Assembly (NCBI GenBank): GCA_023630585.1
Contig: CM042558.1
Span: forward strand, 8,335,800 to 8,399,799
Reading direction: 5' to 3'
Length of the DNA: 64,000 nt
Source of the DNA: Cranoglanis bouderius
Taxonomy: Eukaryota; Chordata; Actinopteri; Siluriformes; Cranoglanididae
Shown: piece after piece, positions 10,998-21,700 of the stretch
How the letters are laid out: every line of letters starts with the position of its first letter
Position numbering within the stretch: position 1 is the first letter of the stretch
Notes under the pieces: model-generated
What the model saw: only the letters and a program-made list of their open reading frames with translations
Database searches by the model: none
What the model was told of the DNA's origin: nothing
Made by a program: the position numbers and the translations under genes

Positions 10998-11872
10998 CTA
11001 GTGGATGTTAGAGACCTTGCACTCCTCCACCTTCCATTTGAGGATGCCCCACAGATGCTCAATAGGGTTTAGGTCTGGAGACATGCTTGGCCAGTCCATC
11101 ACCTTTACCCTCAGCTTCTTTAGCAAGGCAGTGGTCGTCTTGGAGGTGTGTTTGGCGTCTTTATCATGTTGGAATACTGCCCTGCGGCCCAGTTTCCGAA
11201 GGGAGGGGATCATGCTCTGCTTCAGTATGTCACAGTACATGTTGGCATTAGCTCCCCAGTGTCGGCAGCACTCATGCAGCCCCAGACCATGACACTCCCA
11301 CTACCATGCTTGACTGTAGGCAAGACACACTTGTCTTTGTACTCCTCACCTGGTTTCCGCCACACACGCTTGACACCATCTGAACCAAATAAGTTTATCT
11401 TGGTCTCATCAGACCACAGGACATGGTTCCAGTAATCCATGTCCTTAGTCTGCTTGTCTTCAGCAAACTGTTTGTGGGCTTTCTTGTACATCATCTTTAT
11501 AAGAGGCTTCCTTCTGGTATGACAGCCATGCAGACCAATTTATCGCAGTGTGCGGCGTATGGTCTGAGCACTGACAGGCTGACCCCCCACCCCGTCAACC
11601 TCTGCAGCAATGCTGGCAGCACTCATACATCTATTCTGCAAAGCCAACCTCTGGATATGATGCTGAGCACGTGCACTCAACTTCTTTGGTCGACCATGGC
11701 AAGACCTGTTCTGAGTGGAACCTGTCCTGTTAAACCGCTGTATGGTCTTGGCCACCATGCTGCAGCTCAGTTTCAGGGTGTTGGCAATCTTCTTATAGCA
11801 TAGGCCATCTTTATGTAGAGCAACAATTCTTTTTTTCAGATCCTCAGAGAGTTCTTTGCCATGAGATGCCAT
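10998..11872 (-). pseudogene. Tc1-like transposase (family A copy 1), broken
   Basis: This would encode a cut-and-paste DDE transposase acting on its own terminal repeats in the nucleus. Reading down the minus strand, the start at 11872 (MASHGKELSEDLKKRIVALH) leads into a paired-like helix-turn-helix region with a GRPKK AT-hook-like motif. A second frame (11494-11222) carries the first catalytic Asp in LWSDETKINLFG. A third (11240-10998) carries the second Asp in FQHDKDAKHTS and the Glu in DLNPIEHLWGIL. Frameshifts separate the three, and a deletion of about 20 bp lies near 11250. The C-terminal tail (MPNRVKAVLE, at 5796-5767) is on the other side of the DIRS insertion. Usual length is about 340 residues; this copy is dead. 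Confidence 0.9.
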
Positions 11873-12235
11873 GTTGAACTTCCAGTGACCAGTATGAGAG
11901 TGTGTGAGAGCGATAACACCAAACTTAACATATCTGCTCCCAATTCACACCTGGGACCTTGTAACACTACCAAGTCACATGACACCGGGGAGGGAAAATG
12001 GCTAATTGGGCCCAATTTGGACATTTTCACTTAGGGGTGTACTCACTTTTGTTGCCAGCAGTTTAGACATTAATGGCTGTATTGAGTTATTTTTCAGGGA
12101 ACAGCAAATTTGCACTGTTATACAAGCTGTGCACTCACTACTTTACATTGTAGCAAAGTGTCATTTCTTCAGTGTTGTCTCATGAAAAAATATAATAAAA
12201 TATTTTCCCATGAAAAGATATAATAAAATATTTAC

Positions 12236-14570
12236 ATATTTATATAATATTTATATATATTTATTTATTTTTTATTTTTTATTTTTTTTCTATATGCTGT
12301 GTTCATTTTATTATCATATATTTATATGTGATATATATTTATTTTGTTTTTATATGCTGTTTATTTTTTCTATATGTTATGTTTTTTATTTTGTTTCTAT
12401 GTGGTATGTATTTATTTTATTCTATATGTTGTGTTTACTTTGTCTCTATATGTTATGTTTATTTTTTCCTATATCTTATGTGATATTTGTTTCTATGTGA
12501 TGTGTTTTTGTTTCTGTATGCTGCATTTATTTTGTATCTATATGATGTGATTTTTTTTGTTTCTATGTGTTTTGTTTATTTTATTCTATATTTAATTTCG
12601 TTCCTTTATTTTATGTTTAATTTGTTTCTATATTCTGTGTTTTTGTTTCTATGTTGTGTTTATTTTTGTTTCTATATGCTATGTGATTTTTGTTTCTATA
12701 TGTTGTTTCTTTTGTTTCTATATGTTGTTTATTTTTTCCTATATCATACGTGATATTTGTTTCTGTATGTTCTCTGATTTTTGTTTTTATATGCTTTTTG
12801 AGTTTTTGTTTCTATATGCTATGTATTTATTTAATTTGATGTGTTGTGTTTATTTTGTTTCTATATGTTTTGTTCATTTTATTCTATATCTTATTTTGTT
12901 CATTTTATTCTATATCTTATTTTGTTCATTTATTTTATGTTTATTTTGTTTCTATTTGTTGTGATTTGTTTCTACATCTTATGTATATATTTTATTTCTA
13001 TATGCTGTTTATTTTTTACTATATCTTATGTGATATTTGTTTCTGTGTGCTATGTGTTTATTTTGTTTCTATATGATATGTGATTTTTGTTTCTATATGC
13101 TCTGTTTATTTTGTCTATATGCTATGTGATTCTTTTGTTTCTATATGTTTTGTTTATTTCATCCTATATCTTATTTTGTTCCTTTATTTTATGTTTAATT
13201 TTGTTTCTATATGCTATGTGATTTTTGTTTCTATATGTTGTGTTTCTTTTGTTTCTATATCATGTATTTATTTTGTTTTTATATGCGGTTTATTTTTTCT
13301 ATATGTTATGTTTTTATTTTTGTTTCTATGTGCTATGTAGCTATTTTATTCTATATGTCGTGTTTATTTTGTTTATTTTTTGCCTATATCATATGTGATT
13401 TTTGTTTCTATATGCGCTGTGATTTTTGTTTCTATATGCTCTGTTTATTTTGTTTCTATATTTAGTGTGATTTTTGTTTCTATATGCTCCGTTTATTTTG
13501 TTTCTATATGCTATGTGATTCTTTTGTTTCTATATGTTTTGTTTATTTTATTCTGTATCTTGGGTTATTTTGTTCCTTTATTTTATGTTCATTTTGTTTC
13601 TATATGCTATGTGATTTTTGTTTCTATATGTTGTGGTTCTTTTGTTTTTATATCTTATGTATTTATTTTGTTTCTATATGCTGTGTTCATTTTTTATGTA
13701 ATATATATTTATTTTGTTTTTATATGCTTTTTATTTTTTCTGTTATGTTTTTATTTTGTTTCTATATGCTACATATTTATTTTGTTTCTATATGCTATGT
13801 GTTTATTTTGTTTACATATTCAATGTGATTTTTGTTTCTATATGCTATGTATTTATTTTGTTTCTATATGCTCTGTTTATTTTGTTTCTATATGCTATGT
13901 GATTCTTTTGTTTCTATAAGTTTTGTTTATTTTATTCTATATCTTGTGTTATTTTGTTTCAATGTTGTGTTTATTTTGTTTCTATTTGCTGTGTTTTGTT
14001 TCTATATGTTGTGTTTTGTTTCTATATTTATGTATTTATTTTGTTTCTATATCTTATGTATTTATTTTGTTTCTATATGCTGTAATTTTTTTACATAATA
14101 TATATTTATTTAGTTTTTATATGCTGTTTATTTTTTCTATATGTAAAGTTTTTATTTTGTTTCTATGTGCTATGTAGCTATTTTATTCTATATGTCGTGT
14201 TTATTTTGTTTCTATATGTTGTCTTTATTTTGTTTCTATATGCTATGTGATTCTTTTGGTTCTATATGTTTTGTATATTTTATTCTATATCTTGTGTTAT
14301 TTTGTTCCTTCATTTTGTTTATTTTGTTTTTATGTTGTGTTTATTTTGTTTTTATGTTGTGTTTATTTTGTTTCTATGTTGTGTTTATTTTGTTTCTATA
14401 TGCTTTGTGTTTATTTTGTTTCCATATGCTATGTGTTTCTTTTGTTTCTATATGTTTTGTTTATTTTATTCTATATCTTATTTTGTTCCTTTATTTTATG
14501 TTTATTTTGTTTCTGTATGATCTGTTTATTTTGTTTCTATATGCTATGTGATTCTTTTGTTTCTATATGG
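12236..14570 (+). repeat. T-rich 24-bp minisatellite, block 3
   Basis: The same 24-bp family resumes after the Tc1 right end. From about 12.3 kb the sequence is matched by block 6 (19019-21700) and belongs to the left copy of the 7-kb tandem duplication. A segment of about 60 bp containing TTCTATATCTTATTTTGTTC and TTTATTTTATG recurs near 12.88, 13.16, 13.55 and 14.47 kb. Confidence 0.9.
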
Positions 14571-15712
14571 CTTCTGGGGCCGACTCCCTCTTAGCAGACT
14601 GTGAGCTTTCGGTTGTTCACACTGTTCTCAATGCGAGGGCTGCTTCCACACTTGCGCTTTACTCCTATCGATGGAAATCTTTTTGTGCATGGTGTGAGAC
14701 TCGTGGGATTGACCCTGTATGATGTCCGGTTTTGGGTTTCCTGCAGGGTCTTTTGGACAGTGGCAGGGCAGCCTCCACCTTAAAGGTTTATGTGGTGCCT
14801 ATCTCTGTGCACCATGGAGTCTTTGGGCTCCCGTAATCTGGTTTGCAGTTTCTTAAAGGGTGCAAGGCGCCTCAATCCGGCTCGTTCTCCCCGTTCTCCA
14901 GTGTGGAGTTTACCTCTGGTTTTGGAGTCCCTTTGCCAACCCCCCTTTGAACCATTGGAGGGGGTAGATCTTAGGTGGAAGTCGTTGAAGGCAGCATTTC
15001 TTCTGGCTGTGGCATCTACGAAAAGGGTTGGTGAGCTTCATGCTCTGTCCGCGAGTCAGTCCTGCATGAGATGGAAGCCGGAGGGTACCGGTGTTGTCGT
15101 CTGGCCCAATCCGATATTCCTTCCTAAGGTGCTCCTGCACCAGTTCATTAATCAGTCCATCGATCTGTCTTCCTTCCAGACGACGAGCCTTGAGCAGCGT
15201 TCTCTGCTCCTGTGCCCTGTACGGGCCTTGAGGTGCTATGTAGAGGCAACAGCGTAGTTAAAGCAGTCGGAACAGTTGTTTGTCCATTATGGAGGTGATA
15301 AAATGGGTGCCCCTCTGTCTAAACAGAGGCTGTCACAGTGGGTAGGTGAGGTTATTACCTTAACTTACAAGCAGGCCGGGCAACCCATGCCCGGGTCCGT
15401 CACTTGCCATTCCACCAGGGCTGTTTCATCTTCGTGGGCTGCCTTCAGGGGTGTCTCTCTTTGTGACTTATGTGCTGTGGCGACATGGTCCTTTCCCTGT
15501 ACCTTCATGAGATTCTACAATGTTAACATCGTTTCATCCCAGGATGTGGGCTCGGCTGTGCTTCACCGGTGATCCCTGAGTTTTTTCTGGTGAGTTACTC
15601 CTTGTGAATTTTGTGGTATGGATCATCCACTACTGTAGCACTGTCTCTGGCGGTCAGGAGGAATGAAACAGAATGCTGGTTACGGATGTAACCATGGTTC
15701 TGTGAATTCCGG
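14571..15712 (+). pseudogene. DIRS tyrosine recombinase fragment, copy A
   Basis: The + strand reading begins ASGADSLLADCELSVVHTVL at 14570 and continues LALYSYRWKSFCAWCETRG (core-binding domain). After a TGA and frame changes it gives FLKGARRLNP, then the first catalytic Arg in STKRVGELHALS (15020-15055), LCPVRALRCYVEATA, a TAG, LFVHYGG, the H-x-x-R box CHSTRAV (about 15405) and FMRFYNVN with the Tyr (about 15515). No RT or gag accompanies it. The 3' non-coding part includes GGTTACGGATGTAACCATGG (15680-15699), typical of DIRS ends. It lacks 9 bp that copy B keeps near 14730. Stops shared with copy B show decay before the duplication. Confidence 0.85.
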
Positions 15713-16035
15713 ATTAATTCCATATTAATTCTATTCTGTATGTTATGTTTATTTTTTCCTATATCCTATGTGATATTTGTTTCTATATGCTCTGTGATTT
15801 TTGTTTCTATATGCTATGTATTTATTTTGTTTCTATATGCTATGTGTTTATTTTATTCTATATGTTATGTTTATTTTTTCCTATATCCTATGTGATATTT
15901 GTTTCGATATGCTCTGTGATTTTTGTTTCTGTATGCTTGGAGTTTTTGTTTCTATATTCAATGTTATTTTTGCTTCTATATGCTCTGTTTCTTTTGTTTC
16001 TATATGTTGTGTTTCTTTTGTTTCTATATCTTATG
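15713..16035 (+). repeat. T-rich minisatellite, block 4
   Basis: This short stretch of the 24-bp family lies between the DIRS fragment and the LTR. It is matched by 22853-23217 in unit B. Confidence 0.88.
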
Positions 16036-16671
16036 TGTTACGATGGACACGGGAGCTGGATTCATGCGCTGGGAAAAGTAAGTTTATTTATAAATAACTA
16101 AAAGTATAAGGACAGGGGGGAAAATGCAAAGAACCATAAGTATTTGGACAGGGAAAAAGGAACACAAAGGCAGGGTCAAAAAACAAACAATAATCCACCA
16201 GGTAATAAATCCACAAGAAAGAGGCATTAATCCACACAAGAATGAGGCATTAATCCACACAAGAATGAGGCATAAATCCAGACAATTTCGAGGCAAGAGT
16301 CCAAGGTGCAGGAAACGCGAGGGCAGTGAAAAAACAACAAACATACATTCACATAGTTAAATCTAGGTAAATCAATCTAATACTCCGCGTCTAAGCAGAG
16401 AAACAAAAGGGTTTATGTACATGAAAGTAAATGAGAAGCACCTTAAACTCATAATGAAACAATAAACAATGAACCAATGAACAAACAGGGGTGGAGATAT
16501 GACATGAACCAAACACAAAGAACCAATAAACATACAGAGGCGGAGACATGACGTAAACCAAAACAAAGGAGCACATGGCGGAGGTAAACAAAACGAGAGT
16601 CTATGAATGGGATGCGGAAATGCGCTACTCGCTAGCTTTTCGCGAGTCGCACCGAAAGGGCGACTCTAACA
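16036..16671 (-). mobile_element. gypsy-like LTR, copy A
   Basis: Read on the minus strand this 636-bp segment begins TGTTAGAGTCGCCC and ends CCATCGTAACA (TG...CA). It is preceded by a purine tract (CCTTTTGGGGGGGGGCTC, complement of 16672-16690) in the place of a polypurine tract, and it contains AATAAA near its end (complement of about 16086-16091). This is the structure of a 3' LTR. A small internal tandem repeat of AATGAGGCATTAATCCACAC (16213-16275) occurs. The LTR is duplicated at 23218-23896. Confidence 0.75.
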
Positions 16672-18062
16672 GAGCCCCCCCCCAAAAGGCGCTTCTCCTG
16701 AAGTGCCAAGAGTTCCGTCGCTCTGGCGGACCTGGGCCCCTGGGCAGGATCATAATGTCCATCCCCCAGGTCCCGAGGCAGGCATAGTCCAGTGTTCTGA
16801 GGCCAGAGCGGAGCGTGCGGCCACGGATGAGATCTTGGACGAAAACTTGGATGAGAACTTGGACGAAAACTTGGATGAGAACTTGGATGAGAAATCGGCT
16901 TGGTGCTTGGCTTGGTGTTTGGCTTAGTGCTTGGCTTGGAGCTTGGCGCGGCGCTTGACCTGGCGCTTGGAGCGGTGCTTGACCTGGCGCTTGGCGCAGC
17001 GCCTGACCTGGTGCTTGGCGTGGCGCTTGACTTGGAACCTGGCCTGGAACCTGGGCTGGAACCTGGACTGGAACCTGGACCGGAAACAGGACTGGAAACT
17101 GAACTGGAAACTGAACTGGAAACTGAACAGGATTCTGGGTTGGAAACTAGACTGGAAATTAGACTGGATATTAAACTAGAAGCTGGACTGTGACCTAGAC
17201 TGGAAACTGGACCTGGAACCGGACTGGGAACTGGACCGGGAACCGGACTGGTTACCGGACCGGGAACAGGACTGGGAACTAAACTAGAAACCGGACTGGA
17301 AACGAAACTAGAAACCGGACTGGAAACGAAACTAGAAACCGGACTGGACACTAAACTAGATTCTGGACTGAGAACAGGACTGAGAACAGGACTGGAAACT
17401 AAACTAGAAACCGGACTGGAACCTAAACTAGAAACTGAACTGGAAACTGGATTGGAAACAGGACTGGAACTTGGACTGGAAACGAAACTAGAAACTGGAT
17501 TGGGACCTAAACAGGAACCTAGACAGGAACCTGGACTGGGAACAGGACTGGGAATGGACTCTGGATGTGACATTGGGCCTGAACTGAGGCAATGGCTAAG
17601 GCATGGGTTGGAACATGACTCTGGGCATGAACTGAGGCATGGGCTGAGGCATGGGCTGGAACATGACTCTAGATTTGGACATGGACCTGGACTGGGACAT
17701 GGAAAGGAGGTCATCCCGTGGACCTCCGGCAGGAACTTGGCTTGGGCGGAAGTCATCCCGTGGACCTCCGGCAGGAACGTGGCTTGGGCGGAGGTCATCC
17801 CGTGGACCTCTGGCAGGAACGTGGCTTGGGCAGAGGTCATCCCGTGGACCGCCGACAGGAACGTGGCTTGGGCGGAGGTCCCCTCATGGACCTCTGGCAG
17901 GAACGTGGCTTGGGTGGAGGTCCCCTCGTGGACCTCCGGCGTGAACTTGGCTTGGGCAGAGGTCCCCTCGTGGACCTCCGGCAGGAGCAGGACAGCAGCA
18001 GAGGTCCCCTCGTGGACCTCCGGCAGGAGCAGGGCTGGAGCAGAGGTCTCCTCGTGGAACAT
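16632..18062 (-). CDS. tandem-repeat ORF of LTR element, copy A (476 codons)
   Basis: An open minus-strand frame starts at the array border (18062) and ends just inside the LTR. The first third is a run of 14-residue units (PEVHEGTSAQATFL-like). The middle is Ser/Pro/Val-rich (SSPVSSLVSSPV-like) from short repeats. The end has basic Thr/Lys/Pro repeats and a non-repetitive tail (CLPRDLGDGHYDPAQG). I recognise no catalytic domain. Because the repeat units are multiples of three, the frame can stay open without selection, so real expression is doubtful. Its place just before the polypurine tract and LTR suggests an accessory or degenerate 3' region of the retroelement; the true start may have been lost upstream. 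Confidence 0.35.
   Translation of the reverse strand: MFHEETSAPALLLPEVHEGTSAAVLLLPEVHEGTSAQAKFTPEVHEGTSTQATFLPEVHEGTSAQATFLSAVHGMTSAQATFLPEVHGMTSAQATFLPEVHGMTSAQAKFLPEVHGMTSFPCPSPGPCPNLESCSSPCLSPCLSSCPESCSNPCLSHCLSSGPMSHPESIPSPVPSPGSCLGSCLGPNPVSSFVSSPSSSPVSNPVSSSVSSLGSSPVSSLVSSPVLSPVLSPESSLVSSPVSSFVSSPVSSFVSSPVSSLVPSPVPGPVTSPVPGPVPSPVPGPVSSLGHSPASSLISSLISSLVSNPESCSVSSSVSSSVSSPVSGPGSSPGSSPGSRPGSKSSATPSTRSGAAPSARSSTAPSARSSAAPSSKPSTKPNTKPSTKPISHPSSHPSFRPSSHPSFRPRSHPWPHAPLWPQNTGLCLPRDLGDGHYDPAQGPRSARATELLALQEKRLLGGGSVRVALSVRLAKS
16840..17690 (+). repeat. low-complexity GGAAACTGGACTGG repeat, copy A
   Basis: Nested short repeats dominate: GACGAAAACTTGGATGA near 16.85 kb, CTTGGCGCGGCGCTTGACC near 16.95 kb, then GGAAACTGAACTGGAAAC and GGACTGGAAACGAAACTAGA to 17.5 kb, and GCATGGGCTGAGGCATGG near 17.65 kb. 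Copy B (24.07-24.94 kb) differs by whole units. Confidence 0.85.
17700..18058 (+). repeat. 42-bp minisatellite, copy A, about 8.5 units
   Basis: Units of 42 bp carry GTGGACCTCCGGCAGGAAC, GTGGCTTGGGCGGAGGTC and CCCTCGT. Variants at CATCCCG versus CCCCTCG form two sub-types in blocks. On the minus strand each unit is 14 codons. Confidence 0.9.
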
Positions 18063-18127
18063 TATGTATTTATTTAGTTTTTATACGCTGTGTTTATTTT
18101 TTATATTATGTTTTTATTTTGTTTCTA
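18063..18127 (+). repeat. T-rich minisatellite, block 5
   Basis: About 65 bp of the 24-bp family lie between the LTR element and the Tc1 copy. The equivalent in unit B is 25335-25398. Confidence 0.8.
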
Positions 18128-19018
18128 CAGTGAGGGAAAAAAGTATTTGATCCCCTGTTGATTTTGTACGTTTGCCCACTGAAAAAGAAATGATCAGTCT
18201 ATAATTTTAATGGTAGGTGTATTTTAACAGTGAGAGACAGAATAACAACAAAAATCCAGAAAAACACATTTCAAAAAAGTTATAAATTGATTTGCATTTT
18301 AATGAGTGAAATAAGTATTTGACCCCTTCGACTTAGTACTTGGTGGCAAAACCCTTGTTGGCAATCACAGAGGTCAGACGTTTCTTATAGTTGGCCACCA
18401 GGTTTACACACATCTCAGGAGGGATTTTGTCCCACTCCTCATTGCAGATCCTCTCCAAGTCATTAAGGTCTCGAGGCTGACGTTTGGCAACTCGAACCTC
18501 AAGCTCCCTCCACAGATTTTCTATAGGATTAAGGTCTGGAGACTGGCTAGGCCACTCCAGGACCTTAATGTGCTTCTTCTTGAGCCACTCCGTTGTTTCC
18601 TTGGCTGTGTGTTTTGGGTCATTGTCATGCTGGAATACCCATCCACGACCCATTTTCAATGGCTGAGGGAAGGAGGTTCTCATCCAAGATTTGACAGTAC
18701 ATGGCCCTGTCCATCGTCCCTTTGATGTGGTGCAGTTGTCCTGTCCCCTTAGCAGAAAAACACCCCCAAAGCATAATATTCCCACGACGGTGGGGAAGGT
18801 GTTCTTGGGGTCATAGGCAGCATTCCTCCTCCTCCAAACATGGCGAGTTGAGTTGGTGCCAAAGAGCTCGATTTTGGTCTCATCTGACCACAACACAGTC
18901 ACCCAGTTCTCCTCTGAATCATTCAGATGTTCATTCATCATTCAGACGGGCCTGTACATGTGCTTTCTTGAGCAGGGGGACACTGCGGGCGCTGCAGGAT
19001 TTCAGTCCTTCATGGCGT
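18128..19018 (-). mobile_element. Tc1-like transposon (family B) copy A, cut at duplication junction
   Basis: The left end CAGTGAGGGAAAAAAGTATT starts at 18128 after TA. The element follows the family B sequence until GGCGT near 19018, where T-rich array begins abruptly. The 5' part of the transposase gene and the right terminal repeat are missing. Family B copies in this window are this one, 25399-27273 and 44517-45892. Confidence 0.9.
18333..18941 (-). pseudogene. Tc1-like transposase (family B), C-terminal two thirds
   Basis: The 202-codon minus-strand frame shows the first Asp in LWSDETKIELFG, the second in FQHDNDPKHTAKETTEWL, the Glu in DLNPIENLWREL and the C-terminal VIANKGFATKY ending. 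It lacks the DNA-binding N terminus. Between residues of about 52 and 95 it runs in a wrong frame: a 10-bp deletion near 18788 relative to copy B is compensated by a second frame change near 18655, so the ORF stays open but the residues in between are scrambled. It is non-functional. Confidence 0.88.
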
Positions 19019-21700
19019 GTTTCTATATGCTGTGCTAATTTTTTATATAATATATATTTATTTTGTTTTTATATGCTGTTTATTTTTTCTATATGTTCTG
19101 TTTTTATTTTGGTTTTATGTGCTATGTATTTATTTTATTCTATATGTTGTGTTTATTTTGTTTCTATATGTTGTTTATTTTTTCCTAATCATACGTGATA
19201 TTTGTTTCTATATGCTTTCTGATTTTTGTTTTTATATGCTTTTTGAGTTTTTGTTTCTATATGCTATGTATTTATTTAATTTGATATGTTGTGTTTATTT
19301 TGTTTCTATATGTTTTGTTCATTTTATTCTATATCTTATTTTGTTCCTTTATTTTATGTTTATTTTGTTTCTATTTGTTGTGATTTGTTTCTACATCTTA
19401 TGTATATATTTTATTTCTATATGCTGTTTATTTTTTACTATATCTTATGTGATATTTGTTTCTGTGTGCTATGTGTTTATTTTGTTTCTATATGTTTTGT
19501 TTATTTTATTCTATATCTTATTTTGTTCCTTTATTTTATGTTTATTTTGTTTCTATATTCTGTGTTTTTGTTTCTATATTGTGTTAATTTTGTTTCTATA
19601 TGCTATGTGATTTTTGTTTCTATATGTTGTGTTTCTTTTGTTTCTATATCATGTATTTATTTTGTTTTTATATGCGGTTTATTTTTTCTACATGTTATGT
19701 TTTTATTTTTGTTTCTATGTGCTATGTAGCTATTTTATTCTATATGTCGTGTTTATTTTGTTAACTTTTTTGCCTATATCATATGTGATATTTGTTTCTG
19801 TATGCTCTGTGATTTTTGTTTCTATATGCTCTGTTTATTTTGTTTCTATATTTACTGTGATTTGTGTTTCTATATGCTCTGTTTATTTTGTTTCTATATG
19901 CTATGTGATTCTTTTGTTTCTATATGTTTTGTTTATTTTATTCTGTATCTTGTGTTATTTTGTTCCTTTATTTTATGTTCATTTTGTTTCTATATGCTGT
20001 GTTCATTTTTTATATAATATATATTTATTTTGTTTTTATATGCTTTTTATTTTTTCTGTTATGTTTTTATTTTGTTTCTATATGCTACGTATTTATTTTG
20101 TTTCTACATGCTATGTGTTTATTTTGTTTACATATTCAATGTGATTTTTGTTTCTATATGCTATGTATTTGTTTTGTTTCTATATGCTCTCTTTATTTTG
20201 TTTCTATATTCAGTGTGATTTTTGTTTCTATATGCTCTTTTTATTTTGTTTCTACATGCTATGTGATTCTTTTGTTTCTATAAGTTTTGTTTATTTTATT
20301 CTATATCTTGTGTTATTTTATTTCAATGTTGTGCTTATTTTGTTTCTATTTGCTGTGTTTTGTTTCTATATGTTGTGTTTTGTTTCTATATCTATGTATT
20401 TATTTTGTTTCTATATGCTGTGTTCATTTTTTTATGTTATGTTTTTATTTTGTTTCTATGTGCTCTGCATTTATTTTTTCTACATGTTGTGTTTATTTTG
20501 TTTCTATATGTTATGTTTATTTTTTCCTATATATTACGTGATATTTGTTTCTATATGTTCTCTGATTTTTTGTTTCTATATGCTATGTATTTATTTTGTT
20601 TCTATGTTGTGTTTATTTAGTTTGTATATGCTGTGTTCATTTTTTATATGATATGTGATATATTTATGTGATATAATTTTATTTTGTTTTTATATTTTGT
20701 TTTCTATATCTTATGTGATATTTGTTTCCATATGCTCTGTGTTTATTTTGTTTCTATATGATGTGATTTTTTTGTTTCTATATGTTTTGTTTATTTTATT
20801 ATATATTTAATTTTGTTCCTTTATTTTATGTTTAATTTGTTTCTATATGCTGTGTTTTTGTTTCTATGTTTTGTTTCTTTTGTTTCTATATTGTTCTATA
20901 TTCTATATTCTGTATTTGTTTCTAGTTTCTATATCTTATGTATTTATTTTGTTTCTATATGCTGTATTTTTTTTTACATAATATATATTTATTTAGTTTT
21001 TATATGCTGTTTATTTTTTCTATATGTAATGTTTTTATTTTGTTTCTATGTGCTATGTAGCTATTTTATTCTATATGTCATGTTTATTTTGTTTCTATAT
21101 GTTGTCTTTATTTTGTTTCGATACTTTGTGTTTATTTTGTTTCTATATGCTATGTGATTCTTTTGTTTCTATATGTTTTGTATATTTTATTCTATATCTT
21201 GTGTTATTTTGTTCCTTCATTTTGTTTATTTTGTTTTTATGTTGTCTTTATTTTGTTTCTATGTTGTGTTTATTTTGTTTCTATATGCTGTCTTCATTTT
21301 TTATGTTATGTTTTTATTTTGTTTCCATGTGCTATGTATTTATTTTGTTTCTATGTTCTGTTTATTTAGTTTCTATATGCTGTGTTCATTTTTTATTTGA
21401 TATGTGTGATATATTTGTGATATATTTTTTTTTTGTTTTTATATGCTGTTTTTTTCTATTTGTTGTGTTTATTTTGTCTCTATATGTTATGTTTATTTTT
21501 TCCCATATCTTATGTGATATTTGTTTCTATATGCTTTGTGTTTATTTTGTTTGCATATGCTATGTGAGTGTTTTGTTTCTATATGTTTTGTTTATTTTAT
21601 TCTATATCTTATTTTGTTCCTTTATTTTATGTTTATTTTGTTTCTGTATGATCTGTTTATTTTGTTTCTATATGCTATGTGATTCTTTTGTTTCTATATG
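19019..21700 (+). repeat. T-rich 24-bp minisatellite, block 6
   Basis: The block begins at the duplication junction and matches block 3. It is longer than block 3 by several hundred bp, mainly through local expansion between about 20.3 and 21.2 kb. The composite segment with TTCTATATCTTATTTTGTTC recurs near 19.32, 19.51, 19.94 and 21.6 kb. Confidence 0.9.

Larger units (their letters stand above)
5581..12235 (-). mobile_element. Tc1-like transposon (family A), interrupted by DIRS
   Basis: Positions 5581-5803 and 10935-12235 match the two parts of the uninterrupted family A copy at 32251-33884 and read as one Tc1-like element once the DIRS insertion is removed. The outermost ends of both terminal inverted repeats are missing: the left starts at ACTTTGCTACAA, and the right ends in an AT-rich duplication of ATAATAAAATATTT. 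The transposase is on the minus strand. The DIRS insertion lies in the C-terminal coding part, so insertion postdates Tc1 arrival. Confidence 0.88.

Noticed and set aside
14571..15572. Host gene for a tyrosine recombinase
   Set aside because: Stops and frame changes are shared by both copies, and DIRS-type end sequence follows. It is a retroelement fragment.
17452..18150. + strand ORF of 232 codons with 14-residue repeats (WTSGRNVAWAEVP)
   Set aside because: It is the opposite-strand reading of the same 42-bp repeat, with no support as a gene. It also runs into the T-rich array.
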